The notes under the pieces are model-generated. The model did no database searches and had not been told where the DNA came from. It saw only the letters and a list, made by a program, of their open reading frames with translations. A program made the translations under genes and the position numbers. Positions 42,235 to 53,351 of a DNA stretch of 64,000 nucleotides are shown here, one piece after another (position 1 is the first letter of the stretch; every line of letters starts with the position of its first letter). The DNA is taken from assembly GCA_009746045.1 (NCBI GenBank), contig RPFO01000188.1:1912738-1976737 (forward strand). Direction: 5' to 3'. Source of the stretch: Mesostigma viride. Its lineage: Eukaryota; Streptophyta; Mesostigmatophyceae; Mesostigmatales; Mesostigmataceae.

Positions 42235-44141
42235 GGGGACTCGCACGTCCAAAAGCCTGAAAAACAGACTTTAGTGAGTATCAGTTCCAATGCACATGGG
42301 AACCATCTAGTGATGATTGGGTACCATAAATATGATGTTTGGACATTCATACCACCACTTGTTGGGGGTACTACCCCCAACCACGCACCGGTGGCGAGCT
42401 AAAAATAGAAAAAGACGCTATTTATGAGATATTTTGCCCAAGACAAACCACTTGTCTAAATGACCTGCCCATACATTTCTGCAAAGTTCCCCCACTTTTT
42501 TAAAAGCTGGGCTATTTACATGGCCAAAATGGTCACATTTGTTTGAGTTATTAATTTTCCCGCAAAATGGGTACTTTTTTTAGCAAAAAAAAATAAATCA
42601 AATCATTAACACATCAGATTGGGTCATCCATACATTTTAAATTCCACTGAGTGGGGGGAAACACACTGCCAAAATTTGAGCTCATTCTGACAAGCGTAGC
42701 TCAAGTTATTGATTTTCCTGTGATGCCACCTGGGTAGACGCTAAAAGAGAATTGAGCTAGTGCTGAGCCAAAATGACATCTGTTTTGCTACCCTAGACAC
42801 CCAAAAACATGCCCACTTTGATCACGGAGTGTGAGGAGGATGTCCGGAGCGTCATACGCCCCACCCCTCCATCGGCACAGCCAGCCTTGTGAGTCTACCC
42901 TTATCAACAAGGCTGGTAGGACGACACGCCTGAGCAGCATATGTCATGCCTATCTCAGGCTAATAATGTGCGATTTTGTGCCAACAACCAAGTTGTTCCA
43001 CCCAACAACACATTAAAAACCCTGTTCCAAAATGCCCAACAAGCCGGACATGTGGAGGACCACACATGCAGTATATAAAGAGAAAATAAGCTGACTTTTT
43101 ATCCAGCCAACCTGTGGCTAGCTGCTCTGGTTAGCATGACAAAGGCTATCATTTACTCAGTGGGAAAGGTGAAGAGACCATTGGAACAACCTACCTGACG
43201 CATGTGCCACCAAAGCATTGTGTCCCGCAAAATGCACACTGCCTCCTTTCTAACAAGGACGAGCCACTTTCTTTAGGAGACAGGTGCCAGCTCGTCAGTG
43301 TCTGGGGAAAATGATGCCGCTGCTTAGGAAGACCGCGTGAATTTCCTCGAACACAACTGTCTATAAAGCAAAAGAAATTTCAGAGAAGCATGTAAATAAA
43401 AGCATTACACCTTCCCGACAGGTTGTGGGCCACGCGCTGCAGCAAGCCAGCCACGTCACAGACGAACTTGCTAAAAAACATCCAGGAATCTAGCGATGCA
43501 GCGCCAGGACCCGCAAGTTCATGGCTGCATCTGGCCGGAAAGAAGGCAAAAAGCTTACGCTCAACGAGCTAAGAAAGCAGGAAAGCGCTATCTTAGGACG
43601 TTTAATACAAGAACGTACCATAACGGGCATTTATTCGTGCCCAGGCGCACAAGAAAGGCCACCCTTTCATGGAGAGGTCGGGCGCGCATCGCGCAGGCCT
43701 AATGTTATCTTACCGCAAAATGACGGGAAAGGTAAGGATAGCAGCGGGAATTTTTACGGCTTTAGAAACATCATTAAACTAGCTTCCATTAGGACCATCA
43801 AAACTGGCAACAATCGACAATCACACCTGCAGGCATCCATTATACTTTATTCATCCCGACAGAAATTCAGGCCGGACCCCCCCTGCCGATGGTAAAGAAA
43901 AAAAGCCCACGACATTATAGATCGCAACCATCCCACCATAAAGTAGAATCAGTAACTAATTTTCTCCAACAATCGAGCATTTTTTCTGCTTTCCGCGAGC
44001 CAGATTTGTCACGTTTCGTCTAAAAGCAGTCGCCATGGCCACTTCCGCAAGGGGTGCGCGCACCGTGCACCCACTTTTCACGGTACGGAGGGTACCGCGG
44101 AATTTTTTTGGCGCGGAAAAAATTCGCCGCGCCGAGTCCCC
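42235..44141. mobile_element. TTAA-flanked element A (piggyBac-like ends), 1907 bp
   Basis: TTAA at 42231-42234 and 44142-44145, with inverted ends GGGGACTCG...CGAGTCCCC. TTAA target duplication is the hallmark of piggyBac. The right 110 bp (44029-44141) match, in inverted orientation, the left end of element B (45377-45507), showing a shared family. No transposase recognised; contains a small ORF at 43521-43735. Confidence 0.65.
43521..43735 (+). CDS. Small ORF / possible first exon inside TTAA element A
   Basis: Starts AASGRKEGKKLTLNELRKQE and reads to ILPQNDGKG, where GTAAGG offers a splice donor at 43732. Charged, with a plausible helix, and unlike repeat shadows. Not recognised. Confidence 0.35.
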
Positions 44142-44149
44142 TTAAACAT

Positions 44150-45372
44150 CCATGCACTCATGCAGTTCTAATTTGTGCATGGGTGCATGGCCAGCCGCGT
44201 CTTGGAATTATGGCCGTTGTAATTTAGGTAGCTTTCGTGAGAAAGTTATTATGGCGTCAATCACACCTTCATGAACATGTATAGAAGGTGCCATATGTGC
44301 AGAGGATGTAGCATGTTGTGGTTTGGCCAGTTTACAGATGGCTTGAAAGAAATATTTGAAATTAATAATTTAGATGGATAAAGGATAGCGATTCCCCCCC
44401 AGCCCCCCTCCGCCTCTTAGACCGTAGACGACATGACCAAGATAAACTACCCTACCTCACATGGACCGCTTCATGATGAGCTGCGAGCTCGGCTGCCTCG
44501 GGAGTCGGCAGCTGGCTCGATCCCCGACTGCGAGGACGACATGACGACCCGGATCGGCATATGGCGTGGTGGCAGATCCACTACGAGCTGCCACCCGAGA
44601 TGCCGCTGGTGCGGGAGCAGCCCCGGTGTAACGTACCCAGCCCGGTCATTGTCAACAAGCACGATCGACGATATATTATTCAAGGTCGTCATCCTAGGAC
44701 GATCGATCCTCCGTCCAGACGATCCTGACCTACGGCGCGGATCGAGACGTGCATGGAAACTGACACAGGAGCTGCATGGGAGAAACGACTCGACGACACC
44801 GTCACCAAGATGCGGCGCACAAGGCATGCACTGCCGGAATATTCCCGCCGGTTAAGTTGCACATAATTTAGCAATGAGAATTTGTACGCTGATTTACCAG
44901 ACAACTATTTGTTTCCCACATTCTTATAGACACGTACAAGCTAGCGCCTGGGCTTGGCTAGCCGGGAACATGGCCCGCACAGATCAGGTGGACACATCGA
45001 TCCGACATGCTATAGCTGCATGGCACCATTGAAGCCCGCCACAGCCCGGGCGTATTATTGTCCTCACGTGGCGCCGGCATGCCCCAGGCCGCGCGCGGCA
45101 AAGCCGCCATGATGGAAGTCTTCCCATCATAGGCTAGCCTAGGCATGGGCATGATGTGCTACCCGCGACGGGGCGGACTCTGACACACGCCCGGGCGGAG
45201 AACCCCCCAGTGGTTTGTCTGTAAATTGTGGAGGCGGACTGCATGATGACACGTATAAAGATACGCCGTGGCAGACATTACTAAAGGACACCGGCCCCCA
45301 CCATTCGGTGGGGTGAGCCGGGGCTCCTCCGCTTGCAACCGGCAATTTTGGCGTGCATGATAGTAGCGCTCA
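44150..45372. other. Stretch between two TTAA elements, no gene recognised
   Basis: 44150-44340 belongs to the old repeat copy. The rest has short overlapping open frames on both strands (for example 44433-44855) without convincing protein character. Confidence 0.45.
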
Positions 45373-45376
45373 TTAA

Positions 45377-48061
45377 GGGGACCCGTCCCTTCCGAATTTT
45401 TTGGCGCCAAAAAATTCGCGCCGGTACCGAAGGTCACAAATTTCACGTGCACGGTGCGCGCACCCCTTGCGGAAGTGGCCATGGCGACTGCGTTCAGGCG
45501 AAACTACCACACTAGGGCAGGCGAAATGCAAAAATTTTACTCGAATCTAAAAGACGATGAGTTTATGATGTTAGTTTGTGGCGGAAATCAGCTGGTTTAC
45601 AATATCGCTGTTGTTTTTTTATGCCATCGGCATGGGGGGTAATCTGAATTTTTTGGTCGCGCGGAATGAAATAGAATTCATGATAGCGGCTGTCAAATCG
45701 CGGTTTTGGGGGTTGTTCTGACCGTGAAGCAGGCGTTAATATCGGTTGCATCGAATTCTAAACCGAGCTGGTGCTTTTTGCCATATTTTCGGCCATTATC
45801 GGTAAGTAATTGTTCAGACCTGCGCAGTGCGTGTCTGACCTGTCCATGGAATAACGGCTGTTATTGCGCGCCTGGGCGAGGGATTTACGAGGGCGAGTTA
45901 CAGATTTGTCGCGAATGTTATATGCTATCAGTGCCTTCTTCTATGAGCTCATCGTTCGATTTTTTTTGCGTTCTTTTTGGGCAGTTTCCGCCAGCTAGCT
46001 TGCCGTCGCTTGCCGTTGTGTTGCCGAATACCTGGCAGCTTTAGATTGTTTTCGTTGATGTCGTGATCAGGGCCGCTTCAGTCGCAGCCTATAGCTCTTC
46101 GGGAAGGTATAAGGCATTTCATAAAACGTGTTCTGGCAAGGATGTTGTGCGTATGGACGCTTCTTGTTGTTTGAGAGTGACGCACCCTCTCTTCGCAGGC
46201 CGCAGCGGCATCACAGCGCTCATGCGCTGAAGGGCCGCCAATGGTTTCTTTGCATTTTATCGTGCAGGGATGGAAGTGTTATAGTGATGATGATGTTGGA
46301 GATATTGCATTTGTGTGACTGCATGTAGATAGCTGGCACCAATGGTTGTTTGAGCTTTCCTTTGTTATGATGATGTGACAAGACTACAATGTGCTGAGCC
46401 AACCATGGTTGACATGCATGACTGCATGCAAGCTATATATACCATGTTCCTACTTGGTTCCTTGCCCTCCATAGTCCCAGTTTGTCATCCATGCCGGGGA
46501 GGACAGTTTAGGAGGTGTTGTTGAGCTGATTAGCTTGGTTGGCATCAACCTTACACTCTAACCTGGGAGAAACATAGGAAATGCTGCTTAGGCATGTTAG
46601 GGCTACCATCGTCAAGGCTATGAACATATTTACAAGGCTGGCCATGCTGGAGGGATGATGAACACATATGAGGTGCGTGGCCACCCCTTTGTACTTTGTA
46701 AACATACTCTGCATGGTTTTGGTGCATGTTGGATGGCATATTAAGTGGCACTGTGGGGTTACTAACTTACTGAGTGGTCCTTAGCGCCTTGTCAGGTGGT
46801 CATATAGGAAACCCATCAACTTGAGTAGTTCTTGTCACAATGACCCCCCACGTTGAGCATGCGTTGCCGTCAGCGTGCAAGAGTTAATCATGTGTGCTTT
46901 GGTCAGTTTGCAGATGTCTTTGATGAAGAAGGAGGTGCTAGTGTGGCTGAATGGTTACTATAATTTCCTTGTAGTGTCTACATGGGTGGCCGTCTTGGAA
47001 TGGTTGTAACTTGGGCAGTTCTTGTCAGAACGTCGTCAAACCTTGAACATAGGAGGTACCATATGTGCAGAGGATGGTAGTATGTGGTTGGGAATCACGG
47101 TCACACCGGCTGTGGAGGAGCAGCTGGCCTCCCTCAAGCTGGAGAGGGCACGCCAGCAGGCCAAGAAGAGGGACCCAAACTGGCGCAGGATGCGCTAGAA
47201 GAAAAAAACTGAGGCCCAGGGGGGCAAGTGGAAGGATAACAAGGCCGGGGGGGAGTATGAGCATGGCAGTGGCTATGCCATCTACGGGCAGCCCGTGGCT
47301 GGGCAGGAAGGGGGGGGGGAATCCAGTGACAGTGGCAGTGACAGTGTGCTCTGCACGGTGTGTGGCGGTGCAGAGCACAAGAAGGTGAACCCCTTTCTCT
47401 TGTGTTCCAACCAGGATCCGGGCGACCATGGGGCCCACATGTTGTGCTTGGGTTTCACGCTGTCCACCGTGCCTGGTGATCCCTGGTTTTGTGCAGCATG
47501 TGATGACACGGGGGCCAACAGTGTGCTTGATTGACAGTTTTTCCAGTTTTTTCCAAGTCCTGAAAAGGGCTATAACCATGATCATATATGTGTTTTACTG
47601 GTCAGATTGAGCTGAAAATTGGTCAGTATACATTTCCCACCATGTAATATTTGATTTTATCCCCACTGGCCATATAACATGTGTTATTGATTTGATTTAT
47701 TTTTTTACGTGCTAAAAAAGACCCTTTTTAGGTCAAAATTTATCATCTACTAGTTTGAAGTACCATTTTTGGGACCCAACTAGCCAGGTTTTTTGTAAAC
47801 AGTGGGAACTTAAAGAAAATATCATGGCTGATTGAATTTGGTCTTGCCATGCACCTAGGCACTAGGTGGCATGGACCCTATGGTTTAGCGTATTATGCTG
47901 GCATCCGGTGTATAGCCAGGGGTCATGAACCCTACAGGTGGGGGGATGCATGCCCAAACATGTTGTTTTGATGCCCCAAACTCAAATCTGGACATATCAT
48001 GTGGACTTACAATGTTATTACATGAGTTCACTTTTGGGGTGGTTAGAAGGGACGGGTCCCC
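45377..48061. mobile_element. TTAA-flanked element B (piggyBac-like ends), 2685 bp
   Basis: TTAA at 45373-45376 and 48062-48065. Inverted ends GGGGACCCGTCCCTTC / GAAGGGACGGGTCCCC match over 16 bp. Contains a PHD-like coding remnant (47097-47534) and an internal repeat sharing sequence with 39.5-44.3 kb. No intact transposase seen. Confidence 0.75.
47097..47534 (+). pseudogene. PHD-like zinc-finger protein remnant in element B
   Basis: Frame: VTPAVEEQLASLKLERARQQ then an in-frame TAG at about 47197, continuing as EAQGGKWKDNKAGGEYEHG and, from 47343, a Cys/His module C-x2-C ... C ... H-x4-C ... PWFCAACDD. PHD fingers bind histone tails; piggyBac transposases also end in a Cys-rich domain. Either a C-terminal transposase remnant or a captured host segment. 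One stop codon breaks it. Confidence 0.5.
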
Positions 48062-48065
48062 TTAA

Positions 48066-50125
48066 GTCCTTCGGACCGCACGTGATGCCCGCAACCGGGC
48101 CGCCTCTAACTAGGACTGGCGGGATTATACTACAGCATATTTATACTGTTTATGTTTCCTTGACAGGTGGGGCTCGCGCCCCCCCCCCGCCGCTGCACCC
48201 CGAGACGGCCGCCCGCCTCGGGGTCGCCGGACCCCCGCCGCCGCCAGCGCCCCCCTCCTCGGCCGCGGACTACCAAGTCCCCGCCTTGCAGGAGGGCTGC
48301 CTTGCCACTGACGACGTCGTCGCCCCCTTCACTTTGAAGGAATTGGACGGCGCCCTTGCTCGCCTGCGGTACGACGCGGCGGTCGGTGCCGACCACCTTT
48401 CTGCTGAGCTGCTGAAGACCCCTGATCTGGTGGTTAGGGATCTTCTGCTGGCGTTCTGCAACCGTGTCCTGCTCTCTGACGAGCCTCCGCCTGCTGAGTG
48501 GCAGACGGCCATCCGCGTCATGCTGTACAAGAAGGGCTCTGCTGCTGACCCCGGCAACTACCGGGGTGTCTGCCTCCAGAGCGCCGCGCTGAAGGTCTTC
48601 ATGCGCATGATGCTGCACAGGCTCCGCGCCGCGCTGGACCCACACCTGGGTGAGTCTCAGATGGGTTTCCGTCGTGGTCGTAACACTGCCATGGCTGTGT
48701 TTGTCGCGCGCCGGTTGATGGAGGAGGTGCGTCGACTTCCCCCTGACAGTTTGCCGCTGGTCTTCATTTTTGTTGACTATATCAAGGCCTTTGACACGGT
48801 TCTCTGGGAGGCTCTTTGGGCCATTCTAGCTCTGGATCGGGTACCACCTGCGTTTATTGCTGCCATTCGCCGACTGTATGAGGGCTCACAGGCAGTAGTG
48901 CGGACTGCGGAGGGCACCACTCCACCATTCCCCCTTCACCACGGGGTGTGGCAAGGTTGTGTCCTGTCCCCATACCTGTTCATTATTGTCGTGGATCACG
49001 TCATGCGCCGGGCACGTGCGCGCTTTACTGCTCTTAAGGGGTTCGAGCCAGGCTTGGACATCCTTAACGTGAAAGAGCACGGCGGGGTTAGACCTGGTTA
49101 CCGCCTTGCCGACCTGATTTATGCGGATGATACCACCCTCATCGAGAGCCCCGAGCACATTCAGACCTGGCTGGACTGCCTGGGCCTGGAGGCGCGGGCG
49201 GTGGGGCTGGAGATTAGTGTCAAAACTGAAGCGATGGTGATAGGGGCATCTAGTAAACCACCGCTGCCGCGCCTGCTCGACGGGACGGAGGACCCGTTCC
49301 GCGACCGCTTCAAGCTGTTGGGGAGCTGGCTTAACCTGACACCGCCGACGATGTGGACACCCGCATCGGCCTTGCCTGGGCCAAGCTCCGTTCGCTCACA
49401 CCTTACTGGCGCTCGAAGGGCCTGGACGGGCACCGCAAGCGCATGCTCTTCAAGGTCCTCGTCCTCACGGTGCTCACCTATGGCGCCGAGGCGTGGACTC
49501 TCCCACCCAAACTGGCAGCTCGGCTCGACGGCACAGTTTACAGGATGCTCCGGCAGGTCCTTAACGTAGGTTTTTCCGAGCGTCCGTCATCAGAGTCTTT
49601 GTATCATGGCATGCCTCGTGTTTCGGACGAGATTAGGCAGCGTAGGATAGCATTTGTAGGACACCTTGCCCGCACCAGCCAGGTCGACACCACCCTTGGT
49701 CTGGCCGGCCCCCAGCGGCTTGGACAGCCAGGGCGGCACATTCTGACCTGGCCTGGCCCCGCGGACATTCCCAAAAGGGTAGGGAAACCTGTCACCAACT
49801 ACGTTCAGATGTTGCTGGACGACCTAGTGGTCCCAGCCCAGTTTGAGCACCGCATCCACTCTCTCTCCCGTCTTTGGACTGCCATGCAGGACAAGACGCG
49901 GTGGAAGAAGATTGTCAAGGCGCACACGCCCGACCCTGTGGGCAAGCCACCTCCCCCCAAGCGGAGGAGGCGTTTTGATGAGTAGTGTAGTTAGGATTTT
50001 CTAGATAGAGTTAGGATAGTTCGATCACGCGGCTTCCTCCACCCCATCCATCATGAAATATGTGCTACATGACCTCCCCACGGAGGCATGTTATCATTTA
50101 ATTTAATTTAATTTTATTTATACTA
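48066..50125 (+). mobile_element. LINE with reverse transcriptase, 5'-truncated
   Basis: Begins right after element B. RT coding 48168-49985, then a 3' UTR (GGATAGTTCGATCACGCGG ... CCCACGGAGGCATG) and a (TTTAA)n tail to about 50120, matching the mirror-image tail of 38563-39299. No endonuclease domain upstream. Frame break near 49345. Confidence 0.85.
48168..49985 (+). pseudogene. LINE reverse transcriptase with one frameshift
   Basis: 48168-49345 then 49345-49985 in another frame. Motifs: GADHLSAELLK, YKKGSAADPGNYRGVCL, LGESQMGFRRGR, FVDYIKAFDTV (first catalytic Asp), HHGVWQGCVLSPYLF, LIYADDTTLIE (Y-A-D-D), then thumb and C-terminal boxes LTYGAEAWTL, GHLARTSQ, HILTWPGPADIP. Domain order is typical of non-LTR RT. 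A single base gain or loss near 49340-49350 is the only visible lesion. Confidence 0.9.
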
Positions 50126-51547
50126 ATACACTTACACATCCCCCCATGCACCTGCAGGTTTTAGCTCAGAATGTATTACAAACCATATGCCCCCTCTCAG
50201 GGCTATGTATTACATAGGCTCCCAACGGAGTTATGTTCTTAATTAATTACTAATACACGGCCATCCACTCCATTCCATCTTCACTTCCCTGCCGAGGGCT
50301 CATCATGCTCGCGAACGTGACACTGAGTGGGTTACGTTATTATACTTGGCGACCCGGCCCAACGGGTCAACACCGGTACAACACTACAAACAGACCGGCT
50401 GAGGCGTACATAGTGAATTGAATGCGGTGACCCAACTGGCCAGGGTATGCGCTATGATCAGGCAATGTTCATGATATCGATGATCCGGATGCAGCCGCGA
50501 CCCCCGGCTTGGCACTTACGTGACTTACATGAGTGAGGGGGTCCTTGCCGCCATGGATCGAACAGTGCAATTTACTTGCATGGACTTTTTTTTAGAGGTT
50601 TACTTATTTTGTGAGCCAACGCTACTTGCCTCACGTATCACTACTATATCACATTGTGTTACACTTATTGATAGTGCCGGCAATTAGAGATCAGCCATTT
50701 TTCACTTTTGGCTGGTGACGGACGGCGCTGGACGGCAAAAAAGTGTGTCAAATGGGAAATGGGGGGGTCAAATAGGAAAATGGGGGCGTATGTCCCCCCC
50801 CTTGCAATTACCTAGGGTCCTTGGTTACATGCCGCTAGAATTAGCATTAATTAATTAATATGTAATAATTCATAATTCTGCCACATGTTACCCCCCCCTT
50901 GCCGCTTGTCTGGTTTACTTTATAGTTTTTAGTTTATACGCCCATTCGCCAATCGGCAATCGACCATTCGCCCTTCGGACTACGGTCAAAATCTCAAAAC
51001 TTTTAACTCTCAATCAGTCTTCAGGCTTCACATGACCTCGATGGCTCCTGCCTCGATAAGGTAATTAATCGGTTATTCGGTATATTATCGTCGGTAATTC
51101 CGTATATAATCATTATGGCAATGTGGTACAGTAATTATGGCAAAGTGGCAACATCACAACTTGAAACGACTCCAGAGTCCAGGGGATTCTTTCGAAATTA
51201 ATTCTTCGGTGATTCTATCTATTGTGAAAATGCCGAAATGAAGGGAATTTCACAATCATAATTCGCGACATGCTGGTACCTAGTCATAATTCCCAAGGAA
51301 TACTCGCCGAGCTTTCTGCAGTGTCAATAAATAAAGTTTCGCCCCCATGACGCTGAGAAGATTAGTATCATTTGAGTCTTTCCGCCGTGGATGCTGTTGT
51401 TTTTTCCGTTAGGTAGGCTAGTGCTTGCGCATGCATTTTGCTGCCTGCATTCAATTGTTGTATCCTAAGGTGCAGTCAGACCACCTTATTGTCGATTCAC
51501 GGCCACGCTGGTCTTGAAACTGGTTTTTGTCAGCTGCCAGCGAGGGA
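50126..51547. other. Intergenic stretch, no gene recognised
   Basis: The left part (50126-50260) repeats LINE-tail-like phrases (CATATGCCCC, CCCAACGGAGTTATG). The rest is AT-richer and without convincing frames. Confidence 0.5.
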
Positions 51548-51659
51548 ATGGCTGGAGATCTTCAAGTAGACTCCTCGCGAAGCATCCTAACGAGCTTAGA
51601 CAAGATTATATTCTCCAAAACAATTTTCTTCGACGAAAACTCATGCTTTGCTGAAAAAG
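51548..51659 (+). CDS. Possible first coding exon of a host gene
   Basis: ATG at 51548 opens AGDLQVDSSRSILTSLDKII then FSKTIFFDENSCFAEK and meets a good donor GTAAGG at 51660, phase 1. Natural-looking protein, not recognised. It could be the start of the Plus-3 gene downstream; I could not find the connecting exon (phase 1 in, phase 0 out) between 51660 and 53351. Confidence 0.4.
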
Positions 51660-53351
51660 GTAAGGACACCCTTGGCGTATTGTTAAGTGCTTCTTCCCCT
51701 CGGTCGTTGCCGCAAACATGGGGACCTGCTTGATCAAGTAACCAGCCCAGGCCTAGCAGACATATTGGTTCACGTTTGGAACGCTGCTGCCCGATGCGCT
51801 GCCTTCCCAATTCTACGGCTATCTGTACTGCATAGCCGAGTTTGCTTGACGTACTGACATCAAGATGTGGCAATTTTTTGCTTCGTTGGGTGTGCTCTGC
51901 AGCCGAATGTCTCCTATCTAATAAGGTATGGTAATTCTACCAGAGACAGGAGGGGAATTCAGCACGATGATGCTGCATTTAGCAGAATGATGCTGTTTGC
52001 GGTCACCCTCTAGAGCCACGCCTAGAGTACACGCCTGTCGTTGTCATGACCTTCTTAGGTACCAAACTCCTCTGGCAGCCCACCTGCACGGTTCATGGCA
52101 CATGAAGTCGGTGACAGCTGGTACGATCTGATAGGGTATTGGACTTGCCCATCGCCAAGTCATGGACGTTCTGTGTGACTCGTGGCAGCATAGAGAAGGG
52201 ACGCACTTGGTGCCTGTCCAGTCATGTGCCAGCGCACGCAAGCCAGCAGGTGCACCTAATGCCAGCCATTCTGTTCCCAGGCATAGCATGCATGCGGTGG
52301 CCGGATGCCCAACACCTGGCGGTAAGGGCATGTTTTCAGTAGCTTCATGCGAGGTGACCCGGTCAAAGAGCAACTCTCAACGTGTTGAAGGATTTCCCAC
52401 CAATAAAGTATTGTCTCTCCAGCGGCTCTATTTATGAACTTCTCAAATTTGTGGTTATCAGCCATCTTGGGAATCTTGTGACGGGTTGGGAATAGTTGTA
52501 GACTCCTCGCGTCGAAGCCGAGTGAAAAGTTCTCCCCGCCTGTCCACGCAGTGTTCTTCCTACCACGGACCGGGGTTGGTGCTGTTGCTATTCCTTCTGG
52601 TACTATTTGTGTAGTTCTTACGTCCACTATCTCCGTCCCTTTTCCATACTGAAGCGTCCCTCGCGTGCCGCTCATACCCACACGTGGGTCATGTTTCGTT
52701 GCGGATCATGAATTAGCCTGGACTCGCCCGGAAGTATGAGCCTGGCAGTACAGGCTCCGCGAGTAAATTACCCTGGAAGTGAGGGTAGAGGTATATGGCT
52801 AGCTGCATCAGCTGGTGCGACTTGTCGGCCAAATGCTGATGGCAAGCGATGGGCCTTGCGCGTTGACGTAGCCAGGAACGGCGTGCGTGTCTGTTGTGAG
52901 CGCCCACAGCTTGTCGCTACCTTGTCATGTCATCACGCATTGGGTTGCTGGACGGTGGCCAATGACCCCTGTGGCCAGTGGTTCGTGACTAGAAGGCGGC
53001 GACAGCAGGCTAGGGCAGTCCACTCAAATGACGTGGACAGTCTTGGTGTTGATGACTGCGTCAACAGCCAGCAGCTGCCTTGGGCCGGCGCGTCATGGCC
53101 TGTGGGATGCGGGTAGCCCCATGCATGAATGAAAGCACATGCGCCCGATGCATGAATGAAAGCACATGCGCCCCATGGGTGGGAAGCAGGGCCCATTGGT
53201 GTGGGGCATCCCTCAGCCACCGCAATCAGAAGGCCTGGTATCTGTCCGATAGATGCTGTCCTTATATACTGTCATGTATGAAAAAAAATCTGTGCCCCGC
53301 TTCGGCCCGGCCCTACGTGGGGGCTGCTGTGTTTGTTCCCCCTCACGGCAG

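Larger units (their letters stand above)
39311..44400. repeat. Old repeat copy broken by three nested insertions
   Basis: 39500-39730, 41819-42055 and 44150-44340 align in order with 46560-46935 and 46970-47085 (phrases GGGAGAAACATAGGA, TTGTCACAATGACC, GAGCATGCGTTG, CCATATGTGCAGAGGATG). The interruptions are the ORF1-only element (39731-41818), a hairpin repeat (about 42056-42200) and a TTAA element (42235-44141). Confidence 0.65.
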
